Source: Bugula neritina
Taxonomy: Eukaryota > Bryozoa > Gymnolaemata > Cheilostomatida > Bugulidae
Assembly: GCA_964035545.1 (NCBI GenBank)
Contig: OZ037767.1
Coordinates: 9,414,207-9,478,206 of the forward strand
Length of the DNA: 64,000 bases
Reading direction: 5' to 3'
In this document: piece by piece, positions 56,502 through 64,000 of the stretch
How positions within the stretch are numbered: the first letter of the stretch is position 1
Layout of the letters: each line of letters starts with the position of its first letter
The notes under the pieces: model-generated
What the model was told of the DNA's origin: nothing
Seen by the model: only the letters and a program-made list of their open reading frames with translations
Databases searched by the model: none
Translations under genes and position numbers: made by a program

Positions 56502-59500
56502 ATGGCCATATTTGGCATGACTGGTTTAGCGTGTGCATCACTCGCTTCTTACAAGCTCTACAAGTGGCTGGGGAGAACAAGCATTCCCGTCTCAGATAAG
56601 GTTGGAGACAATGACAATGCTCAAAGCAGCAGCGATGAAGCTCCTAAGTCGAATGGTTCGACAACTCAGGCTAATGAAGAAAGTACTCCGGTAAGTAGAA
56701 AGTTCAGTAGATATCGTCTAAAATCACTATTTTTACCTGTGCCGATTTCACTTGTGCCATATTTAATGGACACTGTTTCAAGCGTGCAGCAGAAACTCTT
56801 GAAAATGTATATAAATAACAGCAACTCTTGCAAAACGACTGCCAAATAATACAACAAATTACAAAAATGTTTTACAAGTATAGTGATCTTTGATGTACAC
56901 AATCATGAGCATGTGATATGATAAGTAAATTCTGAGCATTATAGATATATAGGCTCAACTAAGTTCTAGAATAAGACTGAAAATCATACCATAACTCAAA
57001 ATCTAAATGCTTAGTGAAGAAACTATAGCAAAAAAGTTATAGCTTAAGGCTCAGCAATGTCGTAGAAGGTTACTCCATGCATTGTTAGTCTGGATTACAA
57101 TGAAAGCTCAATCTATTTTGTAGACATCCAACGCAACCTCTCAGGCTATCAAAGAAAAAGAACATGGCAACGGGCTTTTTAAGAAAAAACTATACACTCA
57201 GGCTCTCAACTCATACCAAAAAGCTTTGGAGCTCTGTCCCAAAGAGGACGTTAAACTGTTAGCCGTTCTACACCAGAATAGAGCAGCTGTTCACGAGTGC
57301 AAGGTAAATCTGTTGTCTCATATTTTGATTATGCCACAAACACTATGCTAGGGTCACTATGTCTGCATTCTATCTGAATTGAACGCAGAGTAAACTGTCT
57401 TGCTTTATATCTTTCATCTATACAAGACAATAGTTACGATTTGCATTTCCGACAGAAAAATTGGAAAACTGCGGTCGCAGAGTGTACAGAAGCCATAAGG
57501 TACGACTCAGCCTACCAAAAAGCATATTCACGAAGAGGAAGAGCCAATTCAGAAATCAGAAAATACAAAGAAGCGAAGAAAGGTGATAATCAGATGTTTT
57601 TTAATAAAGCTATAATCTAGGATAAGAAAAGAGCCACTTTGCCTCGGCGCAGTATTTCACTCTGTAATCTTTATGATGTGTCCATGGTGATGTTAAATGT
57701 GTCCTAAAAAGATTTAGCAAACCCAGCTATTTCTCAATCCTGGCTGCAATGCATGTATTTTATGTGCTTCTAAAATTTATATACTAACCGACTATTGCAG
57801 ATCTGGCTGTTGGTTATTACCTGCAGAATTCCCCCAGCGAGGCGGCAAAGCAATCTTTAATCCTGGCCGTAGAGAAAGATGCGGAAACTGCAGTTGTCAC
57901 CTACATGAAGGTGTGCTTGCAGCAAAATTATTAAAACCTTTTAAACACTTATTATTTCGCACCATGTTTTCTTGGTTACGTTCTGTTACCAGAGGTGATG
58001 AAAATTACCTTCTGTTTAAAATAGGTTTCTATTTTATAGAATCGGCAGCCCGTGCCCATTAGTGCTGAGAACGTGAGATCATATATGGCCAGCTTTCGGT
58101 TCGATCCAGTGAGCACTATCCTCGCAAAATTTTCTGCACCAGTTGAGGGGAACAGGTTAGAGTGACATTTGCTAACAAAAACTAAAATATGTCATTTCTT
58201 AAGAAAATTCAAAAGCATGTTTTTCAATCACAACGAAAATTGCAAATTTGATAAGCTTCTTTTATTCTATTCATGTGTACTCAACACCTATTTAATGCTT
58301 TGTAAAAATGTATTGCAAGTTTGTAAACTTTAATAAGGTTATATAACATGCCCTATACATATTTTTGCAAACGCTTTGTTAGGGTCCCTTTCCAAGTTGC
58401 ATGTCACCAGTTTGAGGTGAAAGAATACGACGCAGTGCTTCCACATTTAGACCAACAAATGGCACTAGGAGGCAACAATGGGTACCTAAAAGAAACGTTG
58501 TTACTCAGGGCGACATTCAGGGTCTTAGCTGGCTTGCCCGAAAAAGCCGAATCAGACATCGCCAAGCTCATGAGCATTAATGGCCTACCACCTAGGGTAG
58601 GTGTAACAAGCAGTGTTTGTAGCTCATCAAGAAAATCTTTTGAAATCATTCTTTCCTTTTGAGTTAGTTTATATTGTGTTTTTTTTTTTGTTTTTAGTAC
58701 ATGTCTGCCGCACTTTTGCGGAAAGCTCTCTTGGCAATGGCCAAGATTAACACGTATGATGCCTTCCTGATGATGGCTGATGCCATCGCGTGTGATCCTA
58801 AGAATGGTGATATATATCATCATCGAGGCCAGGTAATGTAAGACCAGGTTTATTGTGGTCGTCTTGCCTTTGCGCAGTATTTCACACTGTGTCAATTGTG
58901 ATCTTTGCATGTATATCATACACTTGTCTTAGTAAGCATTGATTAATTTAGCTGATTTTTAATTCCGCCTGCAATCATATATAATAGATAAAGTGAGAGT
59001 GCATGGTGGAATAGATGATTGAGATGCAGAGCCCAAATGTATTTGTATGTGTGTGCAGGACCAGTATGTCTGGACATGCTTTACAGCAGTTAACATTATC
59101 TAGAGTTAGAATCCTCTGAAAAATGAAGCTTGAAAACTGTCTTTGCAGTGAGGAAACCCTAGTTACTTTTTACAGAATCATCTCCTTTGAACTGAAAAAT
59201 ATGAAAACATCCCACGCACATAGTGCAAGTGCAACATATAATTTGCATTAAACATTACCAAATCTAGTTTAATTAGCCAATTTTCTTCCTTTTCTGACTA
59301 TAGTCAGTCCTAATTGCTATCTTTGCAGATTAACCTGCTGATGGGAGACATGATAAGCTGCATGGACAATACTGAAAAAGCCATCCAGTACAACAAGACG
59401 GAGGTGCCAGCTCTTGTCTTTCAGCAGAAAATGTGTGGTAAGTCATATTAATCAGTCATGTTTTACTACATCATCCCCTGCCTGAAGTCTACCTCACACT

Positions 59501-60001
59501 GATAAAATAGGATCTTTCTAAACCCATATAGCACTACAGTCTCCTGTTCTTGCATATACTGATTGTGAATTGGTGCATTCATGAAACTAGTTAACCGTAT
59601 TTAGCATTCTCAGGTAAGCTAATGCCAGTAAATTCATGTTGATTATCATAGAGTTGCAAATGGCAATACATGCAAAGAGAGAGGAGGATCTCAATGATCT
59701 TTTGTCGGAGATGAAAAATATGCTGGAAAAACACTTCACTGAGCCCAAAATCTGGGGCCTCTATGCTCAAACGCTCAGCTCATTAGGCAATGGTGAGAAA
59801 GCTCAAGAAGTTTATGACCAGGCTATCGCTTGCTGCCCCAGCCGCCCGACTCTCTACATTCAGGCAGCGTAAGCACTATTTATAACCCACGTGGATGAAA
59901 TTGCCTTTTCAAGTGTTTACTTAAGTGGCACACACTTTTGATGTATATGGATATATATATCTATATATATATCTATATATATATATATCTATATATATAT
60001 A

Positions 60002-60068
<67 letters not shown>

Positions 60069-60747
60069 ATATGTACATATATATATATATATGTATAAAT
60101 ATATATATATATATGTTTGCATGAATCTGATGAATTTGTAGTCAACTGCTCATCTCATCGGATAAGGGTTTGGAGAAAGCCCTCACCTACCTCAACAAGG
60201 CTAAAGAAATAGACCCGTACTATGAAAACACATATACTCACCTTGGACATGTATATCTTAAACTGTAAGTATTTTTTTCATACTAAACTTTTTCCTCTGA
60301 AGCTTTGAGCTAACATTTAGTTACTATATAGTAAGTTTTTATTGAAAAACTGCAATGCTCTTTTGACTTGCAATACCTTATTGATTTACTAGAAACTAAT
60401 TTTCTCCATACCACAATTTTGCATGTCTGCTATCAGCTATGTTTACCTATCTACATTGAAACTGTTTCGCGAGAGTTCAGTTATGCACACCAATCATCTT
60501 GGTAGAGTCATATAAAGTTTTAGTCAGTTATTTTAACAATATTAGTGATCGTCTAATATTTGTTATATACATTGTGATTTGTAGAGGCAAGATAGATGAA
60601 GCTCTGGAGAGCTACCAGAAACTTCTCGAATACAGCAGAAATGCTCCCGACGTTAAAAATGCTATGATGATGGTTAGCTCTGTCGAAGCTCAGCTAGAGA
60701 TGAAAAAGAACTTTGCCCTGGAAGTTCCGAACATCTTTCAAAACTAA
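56502..60747 (+). CDS. TOMM70: TOMM70 copy B, mitochondrial import receptor TOM70, 11 exons
   Basis: Exons: 56502-56690, 57124-57303, 57456-57582, 57801-57910, 58040-58155, 58383-58596, 58698-58832, 59329-59437, 59652-59868, 60142-60264, 60585-60747. Every exon has the same length and phase as copy A, so it also encodes 560 aa, with no stop or frameshift. I count about a dozen replacements, among them P to T in KKLYTQ, F to Y in KYKEA, L to P in PVPIS, D to N in CMDNT, S to F in KHFTE and M to L in FALE. The membrane anchor and all five chaperone-clamp residues (K75, N79, N115, K145, R149) are unchanged, so it should be a working receptor. Unlike copy A it is no longer inside an intact host gene. 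Intron 9 holds a long TA expansion. Confidence 0.92.
59941..60118. repeat. (TA)n expansion in TOMM70-B intron 9
   Basis: About 170 bp of TATATA with interspersed C and G, ending 24 bp before exon 10. The same place in copy A (42887-42904) has under 20 bp. Confidence 0.95.
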
Positions 60748-61051
60748 TAGCCAGTTCGGCTATCGTGATAGTGTTTCCTATTGGATCAACTCAAACAATC
60801 AAGCCATTGCATAAAACGTTACATGGCTAGTAGCATATGACTTAACTATCAACTTCTACCAACTGGAGTCTAGTATATTGTGTAATTGGTCAGCTAACCA
60901 GAGTGGTGAAGTGACAGACAGCATTGGGCTTATACCCTAGCTGTTACCCAGCATTACTGGTGATAATGATCATGCTCAACTTTTCCCAGGTTGACAATGA
61001 AAATATGTTTTAGAAATTTTATTGTACTATAAGTATGTGCGCTATTATTAA

Positions 61052-61057
61052 AATAAA
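61052..61057 (+). promoter_or_regulatory. polyadenylation signal AATAAA of TOMM70-B
   Basis: AATAAA lies 305 bp past the stop codon, at the place matching copy A. Confidence 0.6.
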
Positions 61058-61330
61058 TGTTGAAACTTTTAGTTTCCAAAAACATGGAGTGTAATGAGTG
61101 AAAGATAATTGGAGGTTACTTCTAGACTAATATATATTAATATACATGAAATTATTGTGAGATTCCTTTATAACCACCTGGTTTATAAGCAAACAAACAA
61201 ACTTCAAATGTCAAGTTCTATCACTTATATTCAGAAAAAACATGTCAAAACTAGTAGCACTGTGACTATTAATACTAGGACTCAACTATTCCCACAGTGA
61301 CTATTACTACTCACGTAACTTTTTAGTCAC

Positions 61331-61524
61331 CATCTGTGTGAGAAAACCCCTCATGGAAAGGATTTTTGTTCTAGCGGGCCGAGGACTTATTTAAATGAGG
61401 GCAGAGAGGCAATTATCACTGGATGCTCCTACTAATGTCACCAATGTCCTTTGTAGGGGTTCAAACCCATGACTTCGTGATTACTAAGCAAATGCTCTAA
61501 CCCCTAGAACATGACTGCTCTCTA
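61331..61524 (-). mobile_element. tRNA-derived SINE, family 1, copy 3
   Basis: The unit B counterpart of 44148-44341, with the same flanks. It was therefore copied by the duplication and is not a new insertion. Confidence 0.75.
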
Positions 61525-61643
61525 TAGTGATTATTACTACTCTGACTGATACATTTCAATTGTGACTGAACTAACGTTACCTGATTCTGTATATTCTTAT
61601 CCAACAACTCCTTCAAGTTATCAAGGTGCATCCACAGCAACTC

Positions 61644-61856
61644 ATCCCACTCAGTTTTCTCCAGAACTTCACTGACCCCCATGCACTCGGTCAGTTAAGG
61701 GGCCCCACTCGCCACTCAATTCCCTGAGAGTACTTCAAAAAGACAAGGCCAAAACAGTTTAGAAAATAATTGCCCCCACTAGGATTCAAACCCGAGACCT
61801 CTGACTTGCAAGCACGTGTGCTAACCATTGCACCACGGGACCACTGGATAAACTAT
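61644..61856 (-). mobile_element. tRNA-derived SINE, family 2, inside SNAPC4-B exon 3
   Basis: On the minus strand the element opens with a 71-nt tRNA-like part (61842-61772): GGTCCCGTGGTGCAATGG with a perfect D stem (GTGC/GCAC), an A box TGGTGCAATGG and a B box GGTTTGAATCC. The acceptor, anticodon and T stems pair poorly, so it is not a working tRNA gene. A body of about 130 bp follows to 61644. It begins exactly where homology to SNAPC4 exon 3 stops. Confidence 0.65.
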
Positions 61857-62074
61857 TAACTACAGATGCAGGACTAAGCACTGTTCAAGCACTAACAAGA
61901 ATGTACCAGCACTTTCACTTTAAAATTTCAAACGTGCTAGCATAGCATGTTGACTACTGAATTTAGCAAAAGTCTTACCTTGTTGGTGAACACTAGACTG
62001 CAGTACAAGCCGTATTTGGTGTATGTCTTCATCTAGTTTTTCACCTTCTAAATCCATCTTCTCATACAAAAAAA

Positions 62075-62520
62075 ACAATAAAACTAAATCACTAAGACTA
62101 ATAGTAATACTAACAGTACTGATAATAGTAAATGTAGTACTAATACTAATAGTAATAGTGACTAATACTAATACTAATAGTTATAGTGAAATATTAAGTC
62201 TAATACTAATACTAATAGTAATACTAATAGTATTACTAGATAATTCAGTGAGTTTTCAAAAATGAGCAAAATAGCATAAAAATACATGTCTGGATAAAGG
62301 GAAACTATTACTATTTACTATTAGTATTAGTATAAGTATTAGTATTAGTAATAACTAATACTAATAGTAATAGTAATACTTATACTAATACTAATAGTAA
62401 TAGTAATACTAATAGTTATAGCAATACTAATATTTAATACTAATAGTAATAGTAATACTAATAGTAATACTAATAGTATTACTATTAGTATTAGTATTAC
62501 TGTAATAGTAACACTTCAAG
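62075..62520. repeat. (AATACT/AGTATT) repeat tract, unit B
   Basis: Mixed ACTAAT and ATTAGT repeats in both orientations, the unit B version of the tract at 46865-47380. It lies immediately upstream of the SNAPC4-B exon 1. Confidence 0.85.
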
Positions 62521-64000
62521 CTAGTGTTGATAACATTTAATAAATGTTAACTTACTAATACTTAAAAGTTATAAGATAAAGATTAGGAAGTAGAACTCCT
62601 TGGGCTTGTTACTTATATGATTATTATAATTATTACTATTCATTCATTTTTGACATTTAATCACGATGAATTCTCAAGGCTCAAAGTGAAAGTGCATGCA
62701 CTAGGAAATGCTGCGCGAAAACTACGAATAAAAGCTCTGAAATATAACTAGGGTCTTCTGCTCCCAATTAAAAAGTTAGCGTAATAAGTCTCCTACTCAA
62801 CACGAACATTTTACACCATACGACGTCGTGTGAATAAATAGGTCATATTATGCAATCTAATTATTTTAAAAATACAAAAAAATACTGTAATTTATATTTT
62901 ATTTAAAATACACATTTGAATGTAAACTTGGAAAATTATTTATTTGAAGGTCGTGTCCTAACAAAACTGTCAATTTCACAAAACAATGGCTTCCTTGGCA
63001 AAAGGGTGCAAACTTTTTTTACGTCGTACTCGTAGTCCATCCCCATGTTATGCAGAAAACAAAGTAAAAGCAAGCTCACAGTTTTGCTATGCTGTACGTC
63101 TTATTAGCACTGAATCTGATAGTAACTTGCCACACATAAAGCCAAAATATCCTAAAGGTCAGTAATTTCTCAACACACTCACAGTATGAGTATCAGTATG
63201 AGTATGACTTAGACTATGAGATTGAGTATGACTATCTATCACTATGATACTGATTATGGCATTGAATTTGATACTTTGGCTATGAGTATGGCTAGGAGTA
63301 AGACTAAGAATTACTATAGTATTACTATTAAAACTCCAACTGGCGACTAGCTCTAGGACTAAGAGTAACTGTAAGACTAAGAGTAAGAGTAGCTGCTGTT
63401 GGTATAAAGTAAAACTAAAAGTATGAGTATGACTATCAGTATGAGTATCACTATCAGCATGACTATAACTGTGAAAATCAATACAAATATGTCTATTAGT
63501 AATACTATTAGTTTTTGTAGCCTAGGAGTTGGTCAAGGCAAGGTGTAACTGAAGGTGTTAGTATAAACCGTAAGACTTAGACTTGGACTACTACTACTTA
63601 CTAGTAGTACTCTAGTTTTAGTTATATCATAGCTTCCAACCTTTTTCATGCCATTCCTTTCGTTCACAAATGTGTACTATTAGTAATTAATTTCTCCCCC
63701 AATTTGAAAAGCACATTTTTAATGACTGAGATAATGATCTTGGCAATGATAATGTCAATGTGCTATAAGTGTCTATATTTGTATATTATATAGTATTTGA
63801 TTATGACATTATGATTATGATAATTATTGTAATAATTCAAATTATATTATAATGCAATATTACATATATATGTATAAAGCACGAAGCAGTTCAATTATTA
63901 TTGTAATGGCTGCAACTGATGCTTTTGTGCCAGCTTACTAAGGCTAGTTTTTTTTACCATTTTGAAGGCTTGCATTGATTATTTTATGAGAATCCTATCT
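62521..64000. other. non-coding right end of unit B and unique flank
   Basis: No gene is recognised. Up to about 63620 blocks match 47400-48420, including GAGTATGACTAT-type repeats (63180-63500) and the GTCAAGGCAAGGTG motif near 63531. From about 63620 the sequence is unique AT-rich DNA to the window end. Confidence 0.55.

Larger units (their letters stand above)
53057..62057 (-). pseudogene. SNAPC4 duplicate, truncated and disrupted
   Basis: Remains in transcript order: exon 1 intact (62057-61979, MDLEGEKLDEDIHQI), no exon 2, 3' part of exon 3 (61643-61581), no exons 4-9, 3' part of exon 10 (about 54862-54690, with KKFIQWSLEEEKILYDY), exon 11 intact (54169-54044), exon 12 (53785-about 53590) and 5' part of exon 13 (53151-53057). 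Exon 12 lost about 32 bp, giving a frameshift and an immediate stop. Exon 3 is cut by a SINE-like insert. Most of the Myb domain is gone, so no SNAPC4 function is expected, but the promoter side and exon 1 remain and a transcript antisense to TOMM70-B is possible. Confidence 0.85.
53057..63620 (+). repeat. segmental duplication, unit B
   Basis: Direct copy of unit A (27635-48420) reduced to 10.6 kb. The main deletion junction is at about 54862, where sequence equivalent to A 29.77 kb joins sequence equivalent to A 37.45 kb. A second loss removes the equivalent of A 44.47-45.59 kb. The left end coincides with a Harbinger fragment. The right end fades near 63620. Confidence 0.9.

Noticed and set aside
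61772-61842. tRNA gene
   Set aside because: A and B boxes and the D stem are good, but acceptor, anticodon and T stems are mispaired and a SINE body follows.

Overview
This is a stretch of AT-rich, intron-rich animal nuclear DNA. Short exons with GT-AG introns, tRNA-derived SINEs, TA-flanked DNA transposons, PIF/Harbinger and Penelope-like remnants and many minisatellites point to an invertebrate metazoan. A marine lophotrochozoan is my guess, but the sequence alone does not fix the phylum. Three conserved gene families are recognisable by exon-by-exon reading. They are a PPP1R37 (LRRC68) orthologue on the minus strand (6368-16509, 12 exons, predicted 1455 aa), a SNAPC4 (SNAP190) orthologue on the minus strand (22771-45763, 19 modelled exons), and TOMM70 on the plus strand in two intact copies (39052-43550 and 56502-60747, 11 exons and 560 codons each).

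Layout. 1-6367 is gene-poor and holds a (TA)n tract. PPP1R37 ends in a giant last exon with nine 144-bp in-frame repeats, and two of its introns carry copies of one MITE. 16510-22670 is gene-poor with a SINE. SNAPC4 then covers about 23 kb. Its intron 3 contains the whole of TOMM70 copy A on the opposite strand, intron 4 is almost entirely a 14-bp minisatellite, intron 7 is an inverted array of a 12-bp unit, and intron 9 holds two DNA transposons with TA target duplications.

The right half is a direct segmental duplication. Unit A (about 27635-48420) reappears as unit B (about 53057-63620), shortened by an internal deletion that removed the equivalent of A 29.77-37.45 kb. In B, TOMM70 is intact (about a dozen amino-acid changes), while the SNAPC4 copy is a wreck. 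It keeps exon 1, part of exon 3 (cut by a SINE-like insert), part of exon 10, exon 11, a frameshifted exon 12, and an exon 13 joined in frame to a Harbinger transposase fragment. Between the units lie two Harbinger copies in inverted orientation with a Penelope-like GIY-YIG fragment between them.

Roles. PPP1R37 is a PP1-binding LRR protein, SNAPC4 is the Myb DNA-binding subunit of the snRNA gene activator SNAPc, and TOMM70 is a mitochondrial import receptor. They do not form a pathway. The interest lies in the nested architecture, the duplication, the repeat-driven protein extension, and a candidate two-exon microprotein upstream of each TOMM70 copy. All exon limits come from reading splice sites and phases by eye. 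No alignment or transcript data were available.
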